Of a DNA stretch of 64,000 nt, positions 35,550 through 48,300 are shown in pieces. Where the stretch lies: NCBI RefSeq assembly GCF_037975245.1, contig NC_092568.1, forward strand, positions 3,102,001 to 3,166,000. The letters run 5' to 3'. The notes under the pieces are model-generated. The model did not search any database. It worked only from the letters and a program-made list of their open reading frames with translations, and was not told the origin of the DNA. Every line of letters begins with the position of its first letter. Positions within the stretch are counted from its first letter, which is position 1. The position numbers and the translations under genes are program-made. Source of the stretch: Apostichopus japonicus. Taxonomy: Eukaryota > Echinodermata > Holothuroidea > Aspidochirotida > Stichopodidae.

Positions 35550-35870
35550 GGATATCTCAGGTGGAAGAGCACACCCACTAAACAAAACATATCTCAGGTG
35601 GTAGGACATATCCACTGAGACATGGATATCTCAGGTGGTAGGACATATCCACTGAGACATGGATATCTCAGGTGGCAAAGCATATCCACTGAGACATGGA
35701 TATCTCAGGTGGTAGGACATATCCACTGAGACATGGATATCTCAGGTGGTAGGACATATCCACTGAGACATGGATATCTCAGGTGGTAGGATATATCCAC
35801 TGAGACATGGATATCTCAGGTGGTAGGACATATCCACTGAGACATGGATATCTCAGGTAGTAGAGCATAC
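35550..35870. repeat. Minisatellite, about 8 copies of a 37-bp unit
   Basis: Unit: GGATATCTCAGGTGGTAGGA then CATATCCACTGAGACAT. Units are nearly identical except for the first and last. ATCTCAG and CTGAGA within each unit are partly self-complementary. Confidence 0.96.
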
Positions 35871-38800
35871 CGACTGATTACGCCATGAAACCAGTACCAA
35901 TCCAAGTCAATGTTTTATTAAATTTCAAAATTTGAATGAGCAAAAATACTATATTGGCTAGAATGGGATTTGAATTTGTTTAACATTTCCCGAGTTTCCA
36001 GTTATCTTTACACTCCTATAAAATTAGAAACCAAGTCTGAAAAGCAAAGCAATTTCATACATACACGTTCCTTTCTATCTTTGTTCTGTTATATGCTTTT
36101 ATACTTGAGAATGTTATAAAAGACAGATTAAACTTACCATTATCTACTAATACTATAAACGGAGAAGTACTTTGTTTTTTGATCAACTCATATTACTCTT
36201 TTGTTAAAGCCAATGACATGACAAATAGATACTTTCACTTTTGACCAAAAATTCTCTTTTTTTGCAATGTTAAGGAATAGATCACATGCTACTGCTAGAG
36301 AAGAGCAAGGTGTTACTGGTCTCTGATGGATAAATCTATATCACACAATGAGCGCCACTTTGTTTTTTGGTTTTTATTAATACTGATACTTTTAGTTTTA
36401 TCAAACATTGTTTAACAAGGTGAATACACATCTTCTCAAAGATGACTGACCGTGTTTAACAAAACTAAAATGTTTGGGATCATTTTAAAAGTGGTGTAGG
36501 ACCAAATTTGTACTCTTAAATTTGAAGGTTGATAACATTCATCTCCATCAATCTCCTTCCCAAGTAAAGCATTTACAAACTGGACAAACTAGAACAAAAG
36601 GAAAGAGATGAAAAACAAAAAGAGAGGAGGCTATATTTCTAATGACATAAAACATAAACCACCAAATTACTCTTCATGTTATTACATAACCAATAATGTT
36701 ATTACATAGCCAAAGATGTTATGACATAACCAAAGATGTTTTCACATAACCAAACATATATCTCATGGTATATAGTTGTTTCACAAACATGGCACATTTT
36801 TCATCAGATTCATGCTTCGCTTCTGTAACTATTCTGCAAGAACATCTAATGAATTTATTCTTTGTGCCTTAAAGGGTGCAGCAAGCTAGTGCTTAACCTC
36901 TGTAGTCTATGAACATAACAACTTCAGCCCCATTTCTCATTTGCAAAGTAGGCTAGGCTACTATGAACATCTGACATTACTTATAGAAAGTATGAGAATC
37001 TTTCAAGGTTTCTAACATCTGTTATGACACCAATGCTACAAACTTAACTGCATATATATCCTTGGTTCAAGCATATTTGGGTTTACATTTGTTACCATTC
37101 AAACACTACAGGCTGCTTTAACATTGCTTTCACAAAAGGAATGTGATAATCATAATTGTCCAAAATTTAATTTGAACTTTTAATTTCCATTCAGGGGCAG
37201 TTACAAGAGGATACAGGGATTGAATTAAAATTATTACAAACTTCAAATCTTCCTCTTTAATATTCAATTCCTTTACACACTGGTTTAGGCTAGGATTCGT
37301 TCACTTCACGCAGGACAAAAAACAGGCTTGGATTCGCATGGAAGTCAGTGACTCCCCACTCCACACACACTTGCTATGTGAATAGTACTTATTGGTACCG
37401 CAACGCATCAGCGTGCAAAGATTTGATCTGTAAGAACTTGTTTGTGCTAATTTCCTATGGGAAACATTAGTATTACACAAGGTGTGCCCAATTTATGCAT
37501 CTAATTAACAAGCTAAGTCAAAGAGATTACCACAATAAAAAGAGGTTGTCTCTTTTTTCCCTTGATGTTTTTGCATATACATAATCTTACCTACTTCAAC
37601 TCAAAGCATGTTAACCCCAAGGGATATTGTACACATAATCTGTGCTGAAGTTTCCATAACTTATGATCCAATTTGAATGGAAAGTTTCTCATAATCACCA
37701 CGCATTTGTCAGTAATTAGGGTGTCTTAAGGCCATTAGCATTAGATGGAGTGCGTACTGGTGGTGATTTAAAGCTACAAGCTATTTGATCAGTTGCTTAA
37801 ATACATCTTATAAATATTTCCCTCATCTGACCAATTATAATAATCCTGAAGTCAACTTGTAATACAGTTAGGCATTTCCATCAAACTAAGTCAGTTTGAC
37901 CTTCATACAAATGATCTTGCTTAGCTTATAATGACCAACAATTTCTTTGATATTCTTTAAAATGACTAAAATAAGGGACAAATCTTTTTAAAGCATTTTT
38001 TGCTCCTTAAAGCTTAAGTTACCTACTGGTCTAAATGGGCAGTGAAGACTTTATAATGTAATTGACATAAAAGTTGGCTGATATAAATGAAATCTATCAA
38101 AATAACAAATAAGCCCAAAATCTACCAAGACTCTACAACCATAATCACTTTATTTCTAAAAAGGTGATAAGCCTGAAAATCTGTCACTTACACGAGAGAG
38201 AACACTATTTGACTGTTAGTTGAAGACCCCCCTCTAAATATTCTGCTCCTCATTCTAGACATGGTTGTTGTGTTAATTCATAATTATTTTTTTTAACACA
38301 TAACCATACTCCAGGAAGTGAACGATAGTAGTTTATAGCCTGTGATATCATCATGAGAGATAATCTTGAAAAAAGCTTCTAAGTTTCCGATTATATTATT
38401 GTTGTTGATTTTTCTTTGAAATGTGATGCACATATTTGGAATGTCATGTTAGCATGTCAATGTTCTTTTCACTGACAATTTCATCTCTATGCAACCTTTT
38501 TGTAGGAATATTACTTTCTTGATTTGTACAGACCGATAAATCCTTTCTCAAGCCAGATACCATGAATCACGTCACCGACTCTGCGATTGCCAGAGGCGTC
38601 CATAAAATTTCCCTAAAAATGCAGGAAATGTCAGCAAGTGTGTTTGATCAATAAACACCAGCCATTGGAATGACACCTTACATGCTGGAGATGTCATGTC
38701 AAGTTTCTTACCACTTTTTTGTGTTTGAAAAGGTTTTGCAATTTTTGATGATATGCAGTATGTACACATATGTTAATATTCAATATGAAAACACAAAAAC

Positions 38801-40106
38801 TGAAACCCTTAAATGAGTGAAATGCAAATTAAACCATACATAATTCAGGCAAAAATATATTTATTTATGTCTGCTTTGGGTGTCAAAGCTTAACTTTAAA
38901 TTTTTTTTTTTTTTAGAAAAGTTTCATTTGTGAATTCCTGAGTACAAAGAACACAGCATTCACCTGGTTGTCTTTAAACCAGTTACTGCTTCCAAATCAA
39001 ACCTTCTTGTGGAGTTCTGTCTGTCATGACTTTTCCGCAAGCAAGATATCACTTTATGGCCTAAGAAGTAGCCAACCTCTGACTTAGAATACATGCTTCA
39101 AATTACTGACCAAGCAACTTGTTTTAAGTAGTTTTGTCAAAAACATTTTCAAGGTTTTTCCAATGACTTTCTGTCATTTTTAAAGAATAAAAAAAAAGAT
39201 GAAAAAAAGATGACTTTTCCTTGGCTCCATTCATTTCACGCCATTCGTTTATCATGACGTTGTCAGTGACTCCAATATAACTGGAGATTTGACAAGAATG
39301 ACGACAGTATCATAATAACAACCCAATTTTTACCTTTTCTATTCTAAAATATGGGAGGGAAGAACTTGTAGTAAGTTTCACTAGAGCACCAAACCATAAC
39401 TGAAGTTAAAAAACAGAAGCTCTAGAGGTGACTTTAGTTTACAATCATTTACAGTTTTTACGTTCATGGTGAAGTGACTGTTTCTTTACAAAACGTAACA
39501 CAATAAGTAACTTCTTTATACTGAATCATAAAAACTTTGAAGTCATCAGCGAGCTTTTGACAACTCTTGTAGTTAATATAATTATGAACAAATTTAAGTT
39601 TAACAATAACCTTACTTCTACAAAATTTTTAAAGCGATATTTCTTTTTTGCAAAACCCAAGGCTTGAACTTTTGTCTGCTAAGCTTTCCTTTTTAAACAG
39701 CAAGCCTTTACATTGTGAATAATATTCTTGTACAGCTTGTGTTTGACGCCGTATCTCCGACATAAGAAACAGACATATTTGTACAAACTATGGTTCCCAT
39801 TCATTTATGGGTACACTTTAAAGACTTGTCATTGGAAACATTGTAACTGATGTTAGTCCTTAATCCTTGTTAACTGCGCTGCAGCAGACAAACAGAATTA
39901 GAAGTTTAACCTGTGAACAAATGCACTATGTACCTTTAAGGTATGGTAATACACCAGTACAAAGATTAACCCTCCCCCCCACCCAAGCCACATTCTCCAA
40001 TTTGAATTGTGCATGATAAGTGCAATAATGGACAAACATTTTGTACTAAGTTTTCTCACTAATAAAGGCAACCCTTTCGTCATGTGCACAACAACCATTG
40101 TTGTTG
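35871..40106. other. Downstream of the bHLH-PAS stop codon; 3' UTR and intergenic
   Basis: The first part leftward from 40106 is probably 3' UTR of the bHLH-PAS gene. A minus-strand AATAAA (plus TTTATT) is at 38860-38865; others lie further left. A short array of TGTTATTACATAACCAAAGA-type units (about 20 bp, five copies) is at 36680-36755. No other gene recognised. Confidence 0.45.
38860..38865 (-). other. Candidate polyadenylation signal of the bHLH-PAS gene
   Basis: AATAAA on the minus strand about 1.24 kb past the stop codon. It is the first canonical hexamer I noticed downstream, but usage cannot be judged without transcripts. Confidence 0.25.
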
Positions 40107-42375
40107 TCAGAATTGTGGTGGTAATTGTGTGGAGAATTGTTCTTCCAAGTGTCCAGTATCCATAAATTGTTCAGTTAATTGAGACTGGCTGCCTGCACTC
40201 CCTGATCCCCACATGTCAATGTTTGAATTCATTGTGGCGGTGCATTTTAATGTTGGAGTACCTTCCACAGACATTTCGTAAGTTTGAAATTGTGGTACCA
40301 TGTTATCGGTCACCATGCTGATATGGGCGTTGGTGTGAATAACTGGCTGCATAGTGGGTGGTGGTGGAACAACTGAAGGAGGGTTGTTTGGGGACAAGGA
40401 AGTTTGCCCCCCATTCACCTGTACGTTATGGAACGACTCCTCATTCATTTGGGAATTGTTGGAAGAATAATTAACGGCTGACATGAACCCATTCCTCATC
40501 GGTAATGATCCGTTAGATGAAGGAGCAGTGCTCATAGCCTGTTGTGGGGAACCTATAGCTCCAAATTCCTGTGGCCCGTAGTTTGCCCGAGATACATTCA
40601 TCATACCCGGTGGTGTGGCCGTCTGGATGCCATCCATTACTGACTGTGGAGATGGCAGGTGCATCATGGGTTGCCTCATCTCCAGCATCAGCTGTTGCTG
40701 CTGTCGCTGCTGGAGCAACTGCTGCTCATGGAGGTGATTTTGTAAGAGAAACTCTTGTTGCTGCCTGTGCTTCTGCTCCAGGAGCAGCAACTTTTGTCGC
40801 TGCCTCTCGTAGATGGCGTAGTCATCCTGACCAGGGATGTTATTATTGAAAGGAATGTGGCTAGCGGCATCATCAGCCATGCCATTTGAAGCTACCCCTG
40901 CTGGTCCCCCTTCTGTATGTGGATGGATATTCACACCTGCACTTGGATAGTACCTCTCGTTGGGATGGACACCACTTGGACTGCTTCCACGTTTTGCTGC
41001 TGGAGATTGAGCTGCCAAGTGATTCCCTCCTCTGCCCATGAGAAGAGCCTTGAGAAGGGACTTGGTACTCTGGCTACTTATGTCCCCGCTAGCATGTTTT
41101 GAGTCTTTAATTTCAAGCTTCGACAGACCGTCTGTCACATTCTGAGGCATCGGAGGAACATTAGGAAGCTCCGGCACATTTGTAGGGAAGTCGTTTGCAT
41201 CGACGATCGAATCTGAAAAAGAGAGAATGTTTTCGCTTCTTCCACTGGATGGAAGGATACCACCACCACCATCACCGACAGAATCTGTGGATGGAGATGG
41301 GATACCCACAGATGCTTGGTCAGGAGGGAGCTCTGTGATAACAGCAAAACTGTTTGGAGTAACTGGACCACACGGTTCGGTTATTTTCATGTCACTTGCT
41401 TTGACAAGTTCAAGGTCATTCCCCATTACAGAGGCAGCATCCTGAGCACTTTGGTCTATTAATTTGTTATAAAATTCTAATGAAAAGTCTGCAATATCTT
41501 GAGGCAGGGACTGTTCAGTGTCCAGGAGAGTCAAATCTGTGATATTTACAGACATATACTGATGGGTCAAAGGTTCTTTCTTAAGCAAATCCTGCAGGAT
41601 TCCACTTTTTGCTTGCACTGAAGTTTGCTCATCTCTAAAGACTTCGCTCTCGACGAGTTCCTCGAGGAAGTTATTCCCGATGTAAGGAGAACCTGGACTG
41701 TCTATGAGACTACCCCCGCTAGCTGGACTGCCGTTACTGAACATCGGACTTGACGCTAACAGAGTACTGCCGGCGCTCTGGTCTGTGGTGCACTTTGGGT
41801 GGTCAAAAAAATCCTCAAAGTGGCTCTCCTTGTCTCTCCTTTGGTCAAAAGATGTGATGACCGAAGGAGAGCTATCGCACCCAGTGGATCCGCTGGATAC
41901 AGACTCCAGGTCACTCTGAGGAGAATCACTCTTTGAAAGTTCTGTCTGAAACATGTGTGGCAATGAAGGCTTTAACGTGACAGATACTTTGGCTGCTGAA
42001 TGCATGTCCAGCTGAGCATCTGCAGCAGGAGGAGGTGAATGAGAAGACACAGTTTCACTGATATCCATCCCCTCTGGAGGAGGAGGAGCTGAAGAAGGAG
42101 TTCCATTGGAAACTAACGAAGAGAAGTCAACAATTTCCGTTGGTGGCTTCAAAATGGGTTCACAGACAGCTGCCGGAATGAAATGGGCAACCTCCTCAGC
42201 CTTTAAAGGTTGCTGAGGTCCTTCGTTATCTGACGCAGGGGATCCTCTCCTGGGAGATGATATCGGAGATTGGCAAGCTTCTCCATCACTACATGACGGC
42301 GACGATGATGCTACAGGAGATTCTATGGCTCCCTGCATCCTCTCCAACATCATCATTCTCTCTCCTTCTTCCTTC
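40107..42375 (-). CDS. bHLH-PAS gene exon h (755-residue C-terminal regulatory tail and stop)
   Basis: 2269 bp, acceptor TTATTTACAG. Begins KEEGERMMMLERMQGAIESP, a charged helix directly after PAS-B. Then come long Ser/Pro-rich segments (SPSCSDGEACQSPISSPRRG) and an LxxLL motif LQDLL at 41583-41597 followed by KKEPL. An acidic/hydrophobic patch follows (NITDLTLLDTEQSLPQDIAD), then a second LxxLL, LKALL, at 41040-41054. A Gln/Leu-rich predicted helix (about 40690-40800) and a Pro/Gln C-terminus ending TQLPPQF close it. Coding potential is far above the background: one open frame through 2.2 kb with low AT. LxxLL motifs are nuclear-receptor contact boxes in coactivators; function here is inferred. 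Confidence 0.9.
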
Positions 42376-45300
42376 CTGTAAATAAGATGAAAGAAGAAAA
42401 ATGTGAGAGGTAGATGTGTAACTTGAAAGAGATTAAATTGAAAACACAAGGACATTTTATGTTTTTGTTTGTAATTACACTTTTCAAACCACCAAATGTT
42501 AAATCCTCTCAAAAACTTTGAAAAATTCCTGCATTACATAGTTGTGTGGGTATCATTTGATCATAACAAACAAACACAATAATTAACAAAAAAATGAATT
42601 ATGTTACCTGTTTAATGTTCTATGTTTCCATTACTATGAACATGCATTTTCAAGGGTAAGCATTTCTTTTTTATCTTCTGTTTATCTTCTGTTTATCTGT
42701 GCATCCCATTTGTCAGTCAAGTTGGCACTTTTCCTCATGATATGAACTACACATTCATAAATAATCAATATGATAAGGCCTTGTATGTCATAGTAGGCCT
42801 TGTATGTTTCTTAGAACTGGAGGAGTGTATTGGGGGGGGGGGGTGGGTACCATGCATCTAGTGTATGTGTATGCATCCCATCAACCACTATTGTGCCCCA
42901 CCACTGGTGTTGTGTGCTACTATACATCTTGTGTACTCACCCTATGACATAATTCATGGCCACCACATATTGTGCCACACCACTGGTGTTGTATATGATG
43001 GTTGCCTTCGTTCTCATCCAGACCCATTCTCCAACCTTTCCCAGGAATCGGTAGTACTTGCTCATGCTGCTCCCTTTTACGATAACTGCAAGAGTTACAA
43101 ATCCAATGAAAACAGTGAAAACAACCCAACAGACATTAGTTTACAGAGCGGGAAGGAAGGAGTAAGACATGTGCCAATTGCTCGTTTGTCATCGCAAATG
43201 TAAACATAATAATGATCATAATTAACAGTTCTTATAACGTGCAACTTACAATTAAGTCTCACCGAGCTGTACTTAACCCTGGTCATTGGTAACTTGTCAC
43301 ACCTACACACCAAAGTGTGCACAATTCAAACAATCTCTCCTGGGGCACCACAGTGCACCACAGCCACTTGTCCCCTGGGGGATTCCCATAGGGTGCAGCC
43401 ACATGGTTTCATTAGGTTCCCCATGGACCAACATTCGACAGCTTGTTCTTCTTCCGTTCAAAAGTATGATAGTCCCCCACCCCAAATCCCGTACCCTAAT
43501 AAAACAGACTGCAACCGTGGTGGGATTGAAAAAAAAAGGTTCAATCCAGTCTGATTTAAGAAAGGAATAAACCTAAAATAGGTCTTCCATAATTTAACCT
43601 TCCAATTGAGATTGAAATCATTCCAGGGTTAAATATTTCAGGGAGGGATTTTCAAAGGTACTAAACAATCAGAGTATAAAATCCTTACAGTGGGTTGGTC
43701 CTGTTTCGATTCCCTGTAAACAACATGGGAGGATTCACATATTATTTCAGGGTACCGATTCATGTTTTATACATTTAACTGCACTTCATTGAATGGATCA
43801 CAGTATTCAATTAATCTCACAAAAGCCATCATTATATATTGTTTTAGACAGAATAAACCTTTCATGACTGATAGTTTGAATATGTACTTCACTAAAAAAA
43901 CAACAAAATCATGTCCAATGATAAAAAAATCAATAAAAAAACCCAGATTGTTTCAACAATTTTCATTTTCGGTGTACAAATTTACAACCCTAATTTGTTT
44001 CCCGTCCTGTTTGCCAAACTGAAGCACTACCATTTAAAGCAAACAGAATCTCAAATTTTGCCTGCAAATGTTTTCGGTTCTCTCTTAATGAGTAACATTT
44101 TAAGAAAGAACTGGAACGCAATCCACTAAATTCATTTATAGCTCAACTGACTAAAGACAAGTTCTGTCAATCAATTTGTTTATGAAGCAAATTGAATACA
44201 ATGAGAAAAATCTAGCTATCACAAACACAACATAATAAAAATAAAAATGATAAGAACGTCAATAAAAACCATAGGTTACGGAATGACGTTCATTACCTTA
44301 CAATTCATTAAACCATGTCGCAAGAATTCGTGGAAATATTTTCTTTTGTAACCCTATTTGGTCTGAGAATGAGAAACTTCCTGTTCGATGGTGTGACCAA
44401 ATTTGTAGCAGTCATCAGTGACTCACTTTTTATTTTCAAGGTGACATTAAAAACAAAACAAAAACACACTTCTGTTAAAGAAAAAGCTTTTCCCAGAAGG
44501 TCAAAATACTTTATACCAAGTGTGGAAATAATGCCACACTCACACCAAAACAAATATATACCTGTTTATAGTAACCTATCCTTGCCCTGACGACAGAAAA
44601 AAAGACAAAAAAAACTTTATAGTTCACAAACTTTCCCATCTGAATAGCAAATAGCAATCAAGTAAACTGAAGTTTAACACTGCTAATAATCAATACATAC
44701 ACACCCAAGACATTTTAGAAGTTCAAATACTTAAAAATTGGTGCCATATTAATATCTTTTCAATGATGTTTGGATGGGGGGGGGGGAGGTAAAATGGAAG
44801 AGAGGAATTGAAGGGGGGGGTAGGGGGGTGAGCATGGATCCTGATGATACACCATAGACTGAAAGAGTTATCCTGTTTCCAAGATACTACTGATAATGTA
44901 TACAATCTGTCAACATAATAGACAGCAAATGTTCAAATGTTATTCCACAGACAATAACATGTAAACATGACACTGGAGCAGCTTCAGAGGTATTTAGTAA
45001 TTTCTTTACAGGGTCTACTACTGTTCAATGAAGAAATCTTCTTCTTCTTCTGGGAAATTGTGAATAGTCACATGATTTCTTATCCAAACACATTTTTTTG
45101 TTCATAAACTTCTCATTTTAAACATCAAAATTGAAAGGTCACGGATTATGTAAAGACGCCAGATTAAATTTCTACTAACATGTAAAAATACATTGATCAA
45201 CTCTATGGCCCACCCCACCCCCCCCCAAAAAAACAAAAAACAAAATTGGAGCACTGGTGTTAAAGTAGGCACCCATCCAAGATCATATTTTCTTCTTTCT

Positions 45301-48300
45301 TCTTAGCATTTTGTCATACATTTCTTTTTATAGTTTTATTGTCATTGTTAATATTTCTCTTATTTTTGCAACTCATACTTCACAAAATGTCAGTTTGTCT
45401 GTTAGAAGTGATATATGAAAATCGTTACCGGCCATGCAGAAGTGAATCCCCTGAGATTGTGTATTACTTTAGGGTAAATCAATCAGTCTTAAAGAGTTCA
45501 CAAATGGTGGAGGATACCCCTAGAGGGTTTCCGTTTCATAATGTCGATTCTAAAACAGAATCAGAATCAGTGATGACACAAAAATTCCTGATTTTCCTTT
45601 AACTTTCCCAAGGGAGTATACTGAGCTGCCAACATCTTGTAAAATTGAAGGAAGAAAAAGAAGAAGTCTTGTGATGTTACCTAGTTCCATAGGTTAAAAA
45701 TGCCAGAAAGTTATTTTTGTCTAAAACTTTGTTCGGAAAGACAAACATTGAAAAAACTCTTATAGGTTGGACTATTATGTTAATCCCAATCCTATGGAGT
45801 AGAGCGAAACATTTTTGTTGTTGTGAAATGCTGTTTCAGGTAAATATCGAAAGTCTTTCATAACGGAGTGTGTTTGCAGGGTTAAACAAGTTCAATAAAC
45901 TCACATTACTTTTAGTACTAGTAGTAGGTCCCAGCTTCATATTTGATAATTATCTCGGTCTGAACAAATACATGAATTCAATTAATTCACAACACTTACG
46001 CCATTCCTGAATGCTGGGCTGTCCAAAAAAACGAAGCCATGTTTTCGATGGTAGTTAAAATAGCAATGGTAATATTACTATTTGTGCTTTAGAGTTGGTA
46101 ACATGTTTTAGAAGTTTGGTAAATGATGAAAAAGAGTCTCAGTTTATTCTGGTATTCTCCTTCTGGGATTTTATCTTGCAGGGAATAACTTATTGAGTAT
46201 CCCATTGCAAAATGCTATGCAAAGATCTATAGCAGGTTTTGTACACAGGAATGGTCACAGCATTTTATTAGACAAACCTCTGATTCTTTAAAACTGCTCC
46301 ACAAAGTTTGAGCACTTCGTGATTCCCTTCCCACTAGGTAAAATAATCAAAACAAGTGTCCGGGTCAAAATTTCGTTTTGGTATGTTAAAGAGGAACATA
46401 ATCTAAGCATTCTCGTGAAATTTGAATTAAATTCCTATGTACCGTTTTTGAGATATTGACAGTTCAAGTTGCCACCTTTCGTACCAAAAGTGAACTCGGA
46501 GCAAACAGGTGTGACATAATTGTTGCACTCTGATAAATAATGTTTTGTTTTCCTTAAAAATTTACATCTAATTTCCATACTCCACTATTGGATGCATCCT
46601 TTATGTGAATGTACCATAGGTATTGGTATTTTATAAACTTCACATCCCCTTTAGACAAACTAGTAACCCTATCCAATCCAAGGTCAAATCAATAAACTGA
46701 AAAAATAAAGAAAAAACGAAACATTCTTTGTTAGTTTGCAACTATGATATAACACCTGTTTGCTGCAAGTTCTATCTAGCTTAATCTAACCTTGTAGTAG
46801 TCATTGTCAGTCATGGACTAAGGAAACATACTTTTGGAAAATGATCAAAAGAAGACACTGTTTCTCTTGGCTAGAAAGAGGTTGGAGCACTGATTTGCAC
46901 ACTAGATTATTCCCCATTATTTGAAACAACTGTATACAGTGAAAATTTAAATAAAGTATGCAACTTGGAGTTTTGTTAACGATGTACTTTCTAGCATCAC
47001 TGAACTGCAAGCATTTCAAATTTTCTTTTACATCTGCATCAACTGACACCAGCTTAGACCAAGGCTGGACACCACAACATAAGCTTTTGCTTTCTTTAGT
47101 TAAAGCTTCTAAAGTTGTTTATCAAATCAAATCTGAATATGCAATGCAAAATAAACTTCTTTGAGAACAATTTTGGAACATTTATTACAAATTTATGAAC
47201 CCGGTTTCGAAAGTGCAAACAAATTTATCACCTGGATTGAATCCCATCATTTTGATTTATTTAAAAATTTTGTACATAGTCGTTAAAGGTAACGCTGAAC
47301 GAGCTTGGATGTCTTTCAAATTCAGTCGCTTCCAAATTGCTACTTCTACACCACCTATTAAACACACCCTTTCTTGCAATTATACAAACCTGTCGTGCCA
47401 ATCCTTGTGGCAACCGTCGATTTTGCAGGAGAACAGAATACCCGACAGTTTGTACCATTAACTAATATTACATATTGATAAACTGCAATGAGCCTATACT
47501 CCCTCTGTTTGCTTCTGATTTGTCCAATCCCAGACCGAATGAAGATGCTGTCACAGTGATGACTCACCAATTTACAAAACACTGGACTTGTCTTTCATGT
47601 TTAACGACTGATCTATTTTGTTCTATAGTTTCAGGCAACTGTGACACCTGTTTCGCCTGTCATGGGGCTTTTTCAGGGGGACGAAAGCGCAACTTGGGGT
47701 TCCAGCCGAAAGAGTTTGGGAGGAATACTCACGATTTGAGTGACAGTCGCTGACCTTGCTCGCATCCAGGGGATTGTGGAACTGATAGACTGTCTTACCA
47801 ATGAGCTCGTGAGGCTCATACCCAATCAATGTGATAATTCTGAGGAGATCAAAACATAAACACATACCGTCTCTGTTGCAGGATATTAGTGTAATCTTAA
47901 ACCAAGGGGATCTTTCAAATATTGTTAATACACAACTGTGTTTGTTTATACTCTTAGAGAAATCTTGCCACGTTCTGTAACTAAAATTGAAGATTGAAGT
48001 GAATGTTTCCAGCTACCTTTTAAATGTATCTATTAAAAGTTGCCTTTGTTACTCACAACCTGAAGATTGAAGTAATGAATGTTTCCAGCTACCTGTTGTA
48101 CCCTTAATGTCATGTACAGCTTTAACATACGAGTGAATTTTAAGTTGGTTGTCACAATATAAACAACTCATGTATCATCATAATACACACAACTATTAAA
48201 TCGACTGTAAATTGCAGCAAAACAAATGAATTTGACATGCAGAGTTTCCACCAATCTATATTGGTTTTCATTTGATGTACTGGATAATTGGAATGATGTG

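Noticed and set aside
40571-41919. Several open frames overlapping the large bHLH-PAS exon
   Set aside because: Shadow frames of the 2.3-kb coding exon; repetitive composition mirrors its Ser/Gln codons.
42376-42512. Extension of the large exon's open frame upstream to a Met at 42512
   Set aside because: This stretch is intron: a TTATTTACAG acceptor at 42376 joins in phase to the PAS-B exon at 42941-43085.
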